A DNA stretch of 55,712 nt from Psittacicella melopsittaci (GTDB taxonomy: Bacteria; Pseudomonadota; Gammaproteobacteria; Enterobacterales; Psittacicellaceae). Shown here piece by piece: positions 34,351-47,100 of this stretch; the first letter of the stretch is position 1, and each line of letters starts with the position of its first letter. The translations under genes and the position numbers were made by a program. The stretch spans positions 1-55,712 of the forward strand of contig NZ_NRJH01000001.1 of NCBI RefSeq assembly GCF_003585925.1, given 5' to 3'. Under the pieces are notes generated by a model, which saw nothing but the letters and a program-made list of their open reading frames with translations, was not told the origin of the DNA and did no database searches.

Positions 34351-34535
34351 TGAACTTAACAAAATTATGAAATGAACTTAAAAGTTTTCTTTGTAATTGA
34401 GCTTAAAAAATTTTTTGCAAATGAGCATGAAGAAATTATGAAATGATCTTAAATTTTTCTTTGCAAATGATCTTAAAAAAAATTATGAAATGATCTTAAA
34501 AAAATACTCAAGATGATCTTAAAATGATCTTAAAA
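34351..34535. repeat. Phased array of nine TGATCTTAA-like repeats
   Basis: TGA(T/A/G)C(T/A)TAA-like cores begin at 34351, 34373, 34398, 34422, 34444, 34468, 34491, 34514 and 34525. Spacings are 22, 25, 24, 22, 24, 23, 23 and 11 bp, that is, two helical turns and finally one. The spacers alternate between ATTATGAAA and TTTGCAAA types, making a 46-bp dimer. It resembles plasmid iterons or a multi-site operator. Confidence 0.8.
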
Positions 34536-34708
34536 AAACATTGTAAAACCCCTCTCTAAAAATCTTTTTTAGCCTAGTACTTTCCTAGTTTAAAGATATT
34601 TCCCCAGTTATACTCAGGAAAAAATTTAAGTATAGATATAGCGAGTGCTATATCTTTAATTTTTATAAATTTTTTTCTTAATATGAGCATGATTTTTACT
34701 AAAAAAAA

Positions 34709-34717
34709 TGTTATAAT
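34709..34717 (+). promoter_or_regulatory. Extended -10 promoter, probable adhesin promoter
   Basis: TGTTATAAT contains a perfect TATAAT preceded by the TGn of an extended -10 element; no good -35 hexamer is seen. Transcription would start near 34724 and give a leader of about 420 nt before the adhesin ATG. Confidence 0.5.
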
Positions 34718-35145
34718 AACTGTTGGAAAAAAGTGTATATATTATTTTATTTTTATTCACTTAAGATTAAATTTAGTAGTCAAAATCCATGGTTGACTAA
34801 TACTTTTTTTAATCTGGATCTTAGTAGAACCTGCAAGCGTTTTGGCAAATGCATTACTAGGTTTTTTGGCAGCTAGGGCAAACAATGTGAGGCGGGCTAT
34901 ATTTTTTATTTTTTTTAGAATATTGCCTAACATGTATTTAGGTTAGATTTTTAAATCTTTTCGTTTGAAATCTTTCTTGGCAGAAAGAAACATTTCTTAA
35001 ATCACTTCTACTATTTTTATTTTGTCGCGTACAAATCTACCTTCATTCCTTATTTTGACATTCCCCTTCTCTTGCTATTTTAGATTAAAAATGGTTTTAT
35101 CAACCTGTTGGCTACGTTACCTTATTATTTAGCATTCAACAGATT

Positions 35146-38100
35146 ATGAATAAAATCTACAAATTGAAATTTAATCGTAATACTCTTTCTCTTGATGCTG
35201 TATCCGAAATTGCAAATAACTGTGTTACAGGAACTGTAAGCGATAACAGCGTACAAGCAAACGAAAGTATTCGATTTGGCTTTAACAAAGTAAGTAGAGT
35301 TCTTGGAAGCTTACTTATTCCAGTAACTGTTGCAGGAACAGCTTACGCTGACTCCCTCTCAAACCCAAATGTAATCAACGGTAAAGTTGATATAGTTACT
35401 AATGGCTTAGTAACCACCATTACCAACAGTAATGGGGCTATTATTGAGTGGGAAAAATTTAATATAGGTACGAATGAATTAGTTAAATTCATTCAAGAAT
35501 CAACCAACTCCGCAGTACTTAACAGAGTGCTGGGCGGAAGCGTGTCCCAAATTCTTGGTACTTTAGAGTCTAACGGTAAAGTATTTATCGTTAACCCTGC
35601 AGGTATCGTGTTTGGGACAAACTCAGTTGTAAACGTACAATCTTTAGTTGCTTCGACTTTAGATATTAGCAACGAAGATTTCCTTAACGGCAACTACGTA
35701 TTTAATCAAGATAAAGATAAAGCTATTGCTAATGTACTTAGCCAAGGTTTAATTAAGGTAAACGATGACGGTACTATAGCTTTAGTGGGTGGTAAAGTAG
35801 TAAACACAGGCGTACTTGAAGCTAAAAACGGTACAGTTTACTTACTGGCTGGTCAGTCTATTACCATTCAAGATTTAGATAATCCATTAATTTCTTACAA
35901 AGTTACTGCCGACAACAAAGCAGTTAACCTTGGGGAAATTGTTTCTAAACGTGCGTACTTATTAGCAAACAAAGTATCTCACGGTTATTCAACAGCTGAA
36001 CAATTTGCGGATGTAATTTCAAGTCAAGATTCAGCTCGTAAAGCAACAATTACCGCTTCTGGTGAAGTGGTGCTTTATGGTGCTTCAGAAGCTGATAGCA
36101 TTCATACTACCGCTGAAAATAATAGCCAATTAACATCTGGTAACCACACGCTTAATAGTTTTGTGGTGAGTAACGGAACTATTAATACTTCAAATGCTAC
36201 AGGTAAAGCTGGGGATGTTAAGGTTCTTGGTGACAATATTTATTTAGTAAATAGCTCTCACATTAATGCTTCAGGTCAAACTGGTGGTACAGTTTACATT
36301 GGTGGTGACCTCCAAGGAACTGGTGAGATTAAGCTTTCCAATGCTACTTATGTAGGTGATGGTTCGGTTGTAAATGTATCAGGAACTGGTGTAGGTGATG
36401 CTGGTAAAGTGTACGTATGGGGTAATAGAGCTTATACCTCAGGTACATTCTTAGCAACTGCTGAGCAAGGAAATGGTGGTTTTGTTGAGACATCAGGTGA
36501 TATTATCGATGTTTCTGAGAATATCATGGTTAATGCTAGTTCTTTAGATGTAAATAAAGCTGGGCAATGGTTAATTGACCCTGTAGATGTTTATATTGTT
36601 GATCAAGGTCAATATGGTTCAATTATAACCTGTACCTCACATGAATATTCTTGGGCGTCTCATACACAAAGTGATAAAGCTACAATTCGTAGTAGTACGA
36701 TAAATAACTCGTTAAGAAATCAACGTGTAGTAGTTAGTACAATTAAAGCAGGTCAGACAATAGACCCTAATACAACTAGTGGTGGGAATATTACCGTTGA
36801 TAATATAACTATTGAAGCTGCTAGTGGAAGTCATTCACTGCAGTTAATAGGTAATAATATTCTAATTCAGAACTCTACTCTTAATGTATCAGACTTTAGA
36901 TCTGCTGCGTTAAGTAACACTACTATAAAAGACTCATCAATAAATACTTGGAGAAATTATAATGGTGATATCCTAATAAGTAGTGGGGTTTACTGGGCAA
37001 ATCGAACTGCAAATTACTCTACAAACTATAGGATCTTCAGAAATAATTCACTTAATACGACAATTGATAACTCTACACTTCAAGCTACACGTTGGTTAAC
37101 GTATGGAGCTCTACCTATATATGAGCAGAATGGCAATATAAGTCTTGGTTCTGGTATGTATGATTATAGAACCGAGGGGTTTTATAAGTTAAATGTGGCT
37201 AATGGTAGTTATCTTTCTGGTGTAGTAGTACAGCTGTTTACTAACTATGACTCAAATTTCACCGATTCCACAATTTCTGCCTGTATTACGAGTATTACTG
37301 GTCCTGGTTCGGGAGTTGATACAGGTCTTACGACCACGCCTTTCGCTAGTCAAGGTGGGATTAGATACTACTTCAAGAACATGAAATTCATTGATTACTG
37401 GGGGGAATCAACTAGAGTTTGGATAGGTTCTGAAAGTCAATACGGTACCAAATATTTTTACGTTTTTGACAATACAACGTTTAATTACACTAATAGCTCT
37501 AAGGCTACTGATATCACAATTGTAGCTAAAGAGGGAGGATCTGGTTACGCTAGAGTAGAATTTTTAAATTCAAGTGTTAATACTGCAGGAAATATAAAAG
37601 TTGATACTCCTATTAATGTGAGTGGTTCAGGAAATAAAATTTCTAACTCTACTTTTGTTTCTACTCAAGGTTCTGTTAATTTAGTAGCTAACTCTCAAAC
37701 AAATATTTCAGGTATTAACATTACTGGCCAAACAGGTGTTAACTTCACTACAGATACAAATACTAGTATAAGAAGTGGAGTAAGATCGGGCAATTTAGTT
37801 ATTGAAAACACTAATGTATCTGCAGAAACAGGTAATGTTAGTGTTAATGTTGCTCAGACTGGAGCGTTAGTAATAAATGGCTCTTCTAACTTTACCTCAA
37901 AAGTAGGTAATGTTACGATCAACTCTACTCGTGGATCTAAAGTTGAACTTGATGATGTAACGATTAACACTCCAGAAACCTCTTCGATTAGCGGGGGTTC
38001 AGGTACTGCTGTATCTATTACAAATGTAACAGCAACAACAGCAAAAGATATTGCTTGGGGTGCAACTGGAGCTGCAACAACCGTAAGTAAATCTAATGTT

Positions 38101-41100
38101 AAAGCTTCTAATAACGTTGCTATAGGTACCTCAACTAGTACTTTATCTATTGATAATACTACTACGACTGCTGGAAACAACACTACGCTAAGTGGTAGTG
38201 ATGTAACCATCAATGATTCAAATGTTAACTCAACTAGTGAAACTTTAATTAATTCCAAAGGTTTTATTAAGGGTTCTAACGCGAACATTGCTGCTAGTGA
38301 TAATTCAGAAATCACTCTTACTGCTTCTAAAGAAATCACTTTCACTGGCTCGAATATTACAACAGCTAAAGGTTTCAATGCGACCTCAACTGGTGGTGCA
38401 GTAAGTTTTACTAATACTACTATCGGAACTAAATCTGATACTGCAGATATTAAATTACAAGGTACTTCAACTACTCTTGATAATGTTAAATTAGCTGACA
38501 ACATCCAATCTCTAACCTTAAACTCTACCGCTGGTAGTGCAAACATTAAAAATACTAATGTTAATACTAGCAAAGACGTTAAAGCTTATGCTGTAGGTGG
38601 AGATGTAAATCTAGAAAATGCAACCGTAAATGCCACTGAAGTAAATCTTACAGGGGCAGGGGTAGTAGTAGGTAATTCTACAGTTTGCTCAACTGTTGGG
38701 GCAGTTAACTTAACTGCAACTACGAATGGTGTAACTGTAAACAACTCTACTCTTAATGCAACTACAGAAATTAACCTTAAAGCAGTACAAGATATTTTAG
38801 TTACAAATGGAACTAATCTAACTGCTGTGGGGGGTAATGTAACTCTAGTTTCTACAGCGGGGTCAGCTTCAATTAAAGGTAGTAACATTACTACTTATAC
38901 CGAAGATGCAGTAGTAAATATTAGTGCTTCAACAGGTATTACTATTGATAACACTAATATCACCAATCCAAAAACTTTAGAGATTAACTCTGAAACTGGT
39001 CCAGTTGCAATCACAAAAACAGTACTTAATGCAACTAACACCCTAAATATTACGGGTGGTCAGTTAAGTTTAGATAATGTTTCTGTAACTAAAAACATTA
39101 AAAACGTAACAGCAACAGCTAAAACAGGTACTTTAACTTTAAGTAATGTATCAGCTAATGCAACTGACACGTTAATTCTTAATGCAGCTGGTGCTTTAAC
39201 CGTAGAATGCTCATCAGCAATTGGTACTAACCGTACGCGTTACCAAACTGGTGAAACCTTAACAGTTTCTAATATCAAAGATGCTCCTGCAACAGACAAA
39301 TTAGAATATGTAGGTAAGAAAGGGGTTACGGTTACTAATGCGAACCTAACGGTAAAAAATGGAGTAGAAATCTACTCTGAATGTGGTACTGTAGCTTTAA
39401 CTTGCTCTACAGCTAAAGGGCAAACAACCAATATTACAGGAGCAAATGTTCAACTAACTAATAGTGAAGTTAATGCAACAGCAAGCGGTGTGGTAGTTAA
39501 CGCTACTACAGGGACTGTTGTGGCTAATAATGCAACTATTTATGGTCAAGACTCAGCTCTAGTTTCTGGTAAAGGTGGCGTTAATTTAGGTAATGGTACT
39601 AATGTTACAGCTAACACTGGTAATTTAACGGTTAAATCAGATGCAGGCTCTATTACTTCTGATGGTGCTAACCTTACCGTTAAAAATAAAGATGCTAATG
39701 TAAGTGTTACGGTAGCTACAGGCATTAACCTAAATAACACTAATATTACTAATCCGAAAAATCTTGAGATTAAATCGGAAGCTAACGAAGTTAAAGTAAC
39801 TAACTCAAGTCTAAGTGCAAGCAATAACCTCTCGGTAACGGGCGGCAGTGTTACTTTTGCGAAAAATAAAGTACAAGGTGAGTTAGAGAACGCACAAATT
39901 ACCGCAACTGCAGGTGATGCAAATGTATCAGACACTAACTTAACTGCTAAAGGTAAAACCTCTGTTACTGCAGCTCAAGGTGAAGTTAAAGTTGAAAATG
40001 CAACTCTTGTAAGTACGCAAACTAAAGTTGCAGGTCAAGGCGTAAGCATTACTAAATCTAATGTAAATTCAACTACAGGTGATTTAGAAATTACCGCAAC
40101 TGAAAATAAAGTTAGTCTTGCTCAATCTAACATTTCAGCGCAAGGTAAAGTTGCAGTTACCGCAAAACAAGACGTAGTTCTAGGTAATGGTACTAATGTT
40201 GCTGCTACAACTGGCAATGTAGGAATTACTTCTGAAGCAGGTAAAGTAGAAGCACAAGGTACAAATATTACCGTTAGCCCACAAGCAAATGTAACTGTAA
40301 CGGCAGCTACAGGAGTAAGTGCAAATAACTCTAATATTAGTCACGCTAAAAACGTAAGTTTAACTACGACTTCAGGTGAAGCTAAATTAGATAACTCAAC
40401 GGTTAAAGCAACTAATGACTTTACATTAGTTGGGGGTTCTGTAACTGTTTCTAACAACGCAAAAGTTGAAGGTGCACAAAACGCAACCTTAACAGCAACT
40501 GATGCTACAGGTTCTCTAACTGTAACTAATGCCGATATCCAAGTTAGCAAAACTCTAAATGCAACCTCAAAAGGTAGTGCAAGTGTAACTGACTCTTGCT
40601 TCTCAGGTGCTGCAGAAACAAAAGTTAATGCAGAAAAAGAATTAACTATTTCTGGTGGTACGGTTAACTCAAATAAAGTAGATTACGCAGGTAAAACAGG
40701 CGTAACCTTAACTAATCACCAAGTAGCTTCTAAAGGTGAAGCTACCGTAAAAGCAGAACAAGGTGCAGTTACTTTAGATAACGCATGTGTTTCAGGTACT
40801 ACAACTACAGTTTTAGCTCAAGACGCAGTTACTTTAACTAACGCTAATGTAACTGCAACTACAGGTGCATTAAATGTAACTTCAACTGCAGGTAAAGTAG
40901 AGTCAATTAACTCTAGTCTTGCTGGTCATAACGGGGTTAATATTAGTGCTCATACTAATGTTGAACTAGATAATGGCACTAACATCTCAGCTCAAGCTGG
41001 CAATGTAGCAATAACTGCTAAAACAGGTGCAGTTACTGCCAAAGGTACAAATATTACTGTTAGCCAACAAGCAAATGTAACTGTAACAGCAGCTACAGGA

Positions 41101-44100
41101 GTAAGTGCAACTAACTCTAATATTAGTCACGCTAAAAACGTAAGTTTAACTACAGCTGCTGGTGAAGCTAAATTAGATAACTCAACAGTTAAGGTAACCA
41201 ATGACTTCACTCTTGCAGGGGACTCTGTAACCCTTAAAGATGCTAAAGTTGAAGGAGCACAAAATGCTACTTTAACTGCAGATAATGGTGCTCTTACTGT
41301 TACTAACTCAGACGTTAAAGCTAGCAAAAAACTTGATGCAACAGCTACTGGTGATGCGAGTGTAACTAACTCTTGCTTCTCAGGTGCTACTGAAACTAAA
41401 GTTAATGCAGAAAAAACCTTAACTATTACTGGTGGTGATGCAATTAGCACTGGTAAAGTTGATTACTCTGGTAAAACAGGCGTAACCTTAACTAATCACC
41501 AAGCAACAGCAACGGGTGACTTAAGCGTTAAAGCAGAAGAAGGTGCAGTTACTTTAACTTCTACTTGTCTATCTGGAGCAACTGCTGATATTAGCGGTAA
41601 AAACGATATTACATTAAATAACGCTAATGTAGCTGCAACTACAGGTGCATTAAACGTAACTTCAACTGCAGGTAAAGTAGCGTCAAATAACTCTACTCTT
41701 TCAGGTAATGACGGGGTTAATATCAGTGCTACAACAGATGTTGAACTAAATAACGGTACTAACATTTCAGCTAAAACAGGCGATGTAGAAATAACCGCTA
41801 AATCTGGCTCAGTTAAAGCCGAAGGTACTAACATTACTGTAGATAAGGATGCAGCTAATGTAAGCATTACCGCAACTTCAGACATTACTGTAAACAACAC
41901 CAATATTAGTAATCCAAAAGATGTAACTATTAAATCTACAGGTGGAGTAACTAAACTTGGTAATACAAGTATTGAGGTAAGCAATAACCTCAGCGTTGAA
42001 GGTACTACTGTTTCTTTAGATAGAACTAAAGTTGCTGGTGGAGTGCAAAATATTAGCCTTACCGCTTCAGAAGGTACTTTAACCTTAACTAATACTACAG
42101 GTACAGCAGAGAAAAATGCTTTCTTAAAAGCAAATGAGTCTATCTCTACAGAAAACTCAACTTTATACGGTAAAGATCGTACCCGTTATGAAACCAACGC
42201 TACTTTAACTATAGGTAAAGGTGGTGAAGACCTAGATACCAACCAATTAGAGTATGTAGGTAAAGAGGGTGTTTCTGTATCTTGTCAAACTGTTACTGCT
42301 AAAGAAAACCTTGTTATTTACTCTGAAAATGGTCAAGTAGATATCACCAGTGGTTCGATTAAAGCTAAGAACACTAATGTTACAGGTGGAACAGTTACTT
42401 TAACTAACTCTGCAGTAGAAGCAACTGTAGGTGATGCGGTAGTTTCTTCAACTAAAAATAAACTAACAGTTAATAACTCAACTATTGCTGCTAACCAAAA
42501 CGTAACTGTTTTAGGTTCGGCTGGTATTGACTTAAATAACGGTACTAAGATCAATACTACTGCGGGTAATGTAACAATTTACTCATCAGCAGGAGCAATT
42601 AACGCTCAAGGTACTAATATCTCTGCCTTTGGTAGTAATACAGGCGTTAACCTCACGGCATCTAAAGATGTAACAATTAACAACACTAATATCACCAATC
42701 CAAAAGAATTAGTAATTAGTTCAATTGGTGGTAATACAAGTGTAAGCAACACTAAACTTGGCTCTAAAGGTAACATCACTGTAGACGGTAACAATGTTTC
42801 TCTGACTAAAACACAGATTTCAGAGGAAGTTGCTAATGTTACAATTACCGCTAAAACTGGTACTTTAACGCTAGAAAGCACTTCTGGTAAAGCAACTAAT
42901 ACCGCAATCTTAAAAGCAGAAAAATCTATTTCTACTTCAGGTTCAACTTTATCAGGGGCAGAGCGTACGCGTTATGAAACTAATGCTACCCTAACAGTTG
43001 GAGCTGGTGGTGATGCTATAGATACTAAACAGTTAGAGTATGTAGGTAAAGAAGGGGTATCGGTAGATAGTCAAGCAGTGACTGCTCGTGATAGCCTTGT
43101 AATCTACTCTGCTGAAGGTACAGTTAACCTTAACAATGGTTCGGTTAAAGCTAAGAACACTAATGTTACTGGTGGAACTGTTACTTTAACTGACTCTACA
43201 GTGGAAGCAACAGCAGGTAATGCGGTAGTTTCTTCAACTAATGAGAAACTAACGGTTAACAACTCTACTATTGCAGCTACAGCAAATGTAACTGTAACTA
43301 GTGCTAAGGGTATTGAGTTAAATAACGGTACTAAGATCAATGCTACCGCAGGTAATGTAACTCTTTACTCTTCTGAGGGTGAGATCAAAGCTGAAGGTAC
43401 TAATATTTCTGCCTTTGGTGATTCTTCAACAGTTAACTTAACTGCATCTAAAAACGTTACTTTAAATAACACTAATATCACTAATCCAAAAGAACTCTTA
43501 ATTAGTTCAACAGATGGTGATACTAAGATTACTAACTCAAACTTAAGTGCAAGTGGAAACCTCAATATTTCTGGTAAAGCAACTACTTTAGAAAAAGTTA
43601 ATATTCCAGAAACGGCAGGTAACGTTGCTATTGAAGCGAAAGACGGTTTATTAACCTTAAGAAACACAACTGCAAATGCATCTAATACTTTAATTCTTAA
43701 AGCATCAGATAACATTGAGGTTACAGGTGGTGCTCCAATTGGTAAAGAAAGAACCCGTTATGAAACTGGGGCTAAACTATCAATTGAAAATATCGAAAAA
43801 GCACCAGCAACCAAAAAACTTGAGTACTCTGCAAATACAGGTATTACCATTACTAACGCTAACTTAACGGTAGAAAATGGGGTAGAACTCTACTCAAGAA
43901 AAGGTGCAGTTGATGTAACTAACTCAACCGTTAAAGGTGATACTGCTAACATTACTGGGGCAACAGTTAACTTAAATGAATCTGTAGTTAACGCAACCTC
44001 AGGGCAAGCTGTAGTAGAAGCAACTGAAAACGCTTTAACAGTTACTAAGTCAAGAATTGACGGGGCAGCTGGCGTTAAAGTTGCAGGTAAAACAGGGGTT

Positions 44101-47100
44101 ACTTTAACTAACGGTACAAATATCTCTTCATCTGCTGGTGATGTTGAAGTTAGCTCACAAGCAGGAGCTGTAAATGTTCAAGGTACGAACATTACCGTTA
44201 CTAAAGACCACAATGTATCTATTACCGCAGCCACAGGCTTAACAGCAAATAACTCAAATATTAGCCACGCTAGAGATGTAACTCTAAGCTCAAGCAATGG
44301 TGATACTAAATTAGGTAATCTAACTGTTAAATTAGATAACAATCTCACTGTTGCAGGTGGCACAGTTGCTGTAGACAATACAAGTATTTCAGGTAACGTA
44401 CAAAATATTAGCTTTACTGCTACTACAGGTACTTTAACCTTAACTAATACTTCAGGTACAGCAGCTGATACTGCGATCTTAAAAGCAGATCAATCAATTT
44501 CTACTTCTGGCACTAGCCTTTCAGGTAAAGAACGTACGCGTTATGAAACCAATGAAACCTTATCTATTACAGGTGGTGGTAAACCTATAGATACAAATCA
44601 ATTAGAGTACGTAGGTAAAAAAGGCGTAACTGTTTCAGGTCAAGAAGTAACCGCACAAGAAAACCTTGTTATTTACTCTGAAGACGGTAAAGTAGATATC
44701 AACAGTGGTTCGGTTAAAGCTAAGAATACTAATGTTACAGGTGGAACTGTTACTTTAACTGACGCAACAGTAAATGCAACAGCTGGGGATGCGGTAGTTT
44801 CTTCAACTAAAGAGAAACTAACAGTTAACAACTCTACTATTGAAGCTACAGCGAATGTAACTGTAACTAGTGCTCAGGGTATTGAGTTAACTAACGGCAC
44901 TAAGATTAATACTACGGCAGGTAATATTACTCTTTACTCTTCAGATGGAGCAATCACTGCCGAAGGTACTAATATCTCTGCCTTTGGTGACTCGTCGGTA
45001 ATTAACTTAACCGCAGCTCAAGACGTTACTTTAAATAACACTAATATCACCAATCCAAAAGAACTCTTAATTAGTTCAACTGAAGGTGATACTAAGATTA
45101 CTGGTTCGTCTTTATCAGCAAAAGAACAACTTGTTGTTAAAGGTGATAACGATACAAGCTTAACTAACGTTAAAATTCCTAATACCACTAAAAACGTAAC
45201 CGTAGAGGCAACTAAAGGTCAGTTATCTTTAGATAATGCTAACTCTGAAGCTACAGATACCTTAATCTTAAAAGCTGGCGGTAAAATTAACGTGGTTAAC
45301 TCAAGTGCAGTGGGTGCAGAGAGAACACGTTATGAAACAGGTTCTACTATCACGGTTGACGGAGCTAAAAACTTAGCAACCAATAAACTTGAGTACTCTG
45401 CAAATGCTGGTATTACCGTAACTAACTCAGACCTTACTGTAAGAGATGGTGTTGAGCTTTACTCTAAAGACGGTAATGTTGATGTTACTAGCTCAACCGT
45501 TAAAGGTAAAAATACAAATGTAACTGGGGCTACAGTTAACTTAAATAACTCTAAAGTTAATGCAACCGAAGGTAATGCAGTAGTTTGTGCGACCGAAGGT
45601 AAGTTAACCGTAACTAACGGTACTATAGCTGCTAAACAAAATGTTCAAGTTGCTGGAGCTAATGGCGTAGAATTCACCAATGGCACTAATATCAGCGCTG
45701 AACAAGGTAATGTTGCGATTTCTTCATCTCAAGGCAAAATTGAATCTGAAGGAACAAATATTACCGTAAGTGGCGAAAAAGCAAATGTAAGCCTCACGGC
45801 AGCTACAGGAATTAGCTTAAATAATACTAATATTACCCGTGCTCATGATTTAAGCATTAAATCAGATGCAGGTGATACACAAATTACTAACTCTAACCTA
45901 AGTGTAAGCAATAACCTAGCAATTACAGGTGGCGAAGACTTAGTTCTAAATAACGTTAATATCTCTGAAGGTGTACAAAACATAGAGTTAACTGCTTCCC
46001 AAGGTGAGTTAAAACTAACTGACACTACTGCAACAGCAGAAAAAGCAGCAGTGCTAAAAGCAGATCAATCTATCTCTACTGCTAAATCTCCAGTTATAGG
46101 TAAAGAACGTACACGTTATGAAACTAATGCAACTCTAACTATTTCTGGTGGCGGTAGCGTACCAGAAACCCAACAACTTGAGTATGTGGGTAAACAAGGT
46201 GTTTCAATTAGTGATCAAAGTGTAACCGCAAAAGAAAAACTAGTAGTTTACTCTTCAGAAGGTAATGTAGATATTAGTAAAGCTAAAGTAGAAGCTAAAG
46301 ACACTAATATCTCAGGTTCAGTAGTAAACTTAAAAGATGCAACAGTAAGTGCAACTGCTGGTGATGCTGTAGTTGAAGGTAAAACAAGTGTTACTGCTAC
46401 TAACTCAGTAATTAAAGCTGATGGTGGCAATGCGACAGTTACCACAACTGCAGGTAAAACCTCTCTAGATAACACTACCGTTTCAGCAAGTAAAAACGCT
46501 ACTGTAACTGGTAAAGAAGGGGTTAAAGTTGATAATGCTTCACAAATTAAAGCAACTGAAAATGTAACTGTAACTTCAGAAAATGGCACGGTAGAAGTAA
46601 CTGGCTCGAATGTAAGTTCAGCGCAAGGTACTCTTAACCTAACTGCCAAAGAAAACGTAACTGTAACTAACAGTAACCTTGCAGGTCCTAAAGGCATTAA
46701 AGTAGACTCAACTAATAGTTCGGCTAATCTTGATGCAACTAATGTAACTGCAGAAGAAGGTGCTGTATCTATTACAGGTAAACAAGGGGCTAACCTTGGT
46801 AATGGTACTAATGTAACAGCACAAGATGATGTAACTATTGCTTCGGCAAATGGCTCAGTTAACATTACGGGCTCAAATGTTACAACTCATGCTGGAGAAG
46901 TAAACATTACTGCCCATGAAAATACTACTATTATTAATAGTAATATCACGGGTAATAAAGGGGTTAACCTAACTGCAACTACAGGTGTAACTACCGTTAA
47001 GGCTTCAAATGTTACTTCAGAACAAGGTTCAGTAAACGTTACTGCAGGTAAAGAAGTACTACTAGGTAGCGGAACTAATGTAACCGCTAAAGAGCAAGTT

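Larger units (their letters stand above)
32940..35145. other. Long AT-rich non-coding region before the adhesin
   Basis: About 2.2 kb without a recognisable gene on either strand. It contains a small hairpin near 33060-33081 (AACTTCA/TGAAGTT), the 69-bp direct repeats, a long inverted repeat, the phased TGATCTTAA array, and an extended -10 promoter, each listed separately. A short motif related to GGTGCACTTAAAATC occurs at 33721 and again as GGTACACTTAAATC at 34171. The size suggests complex regulation of the adhesin, a replication origin, or decayed DNA. Confidence 0.6.
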
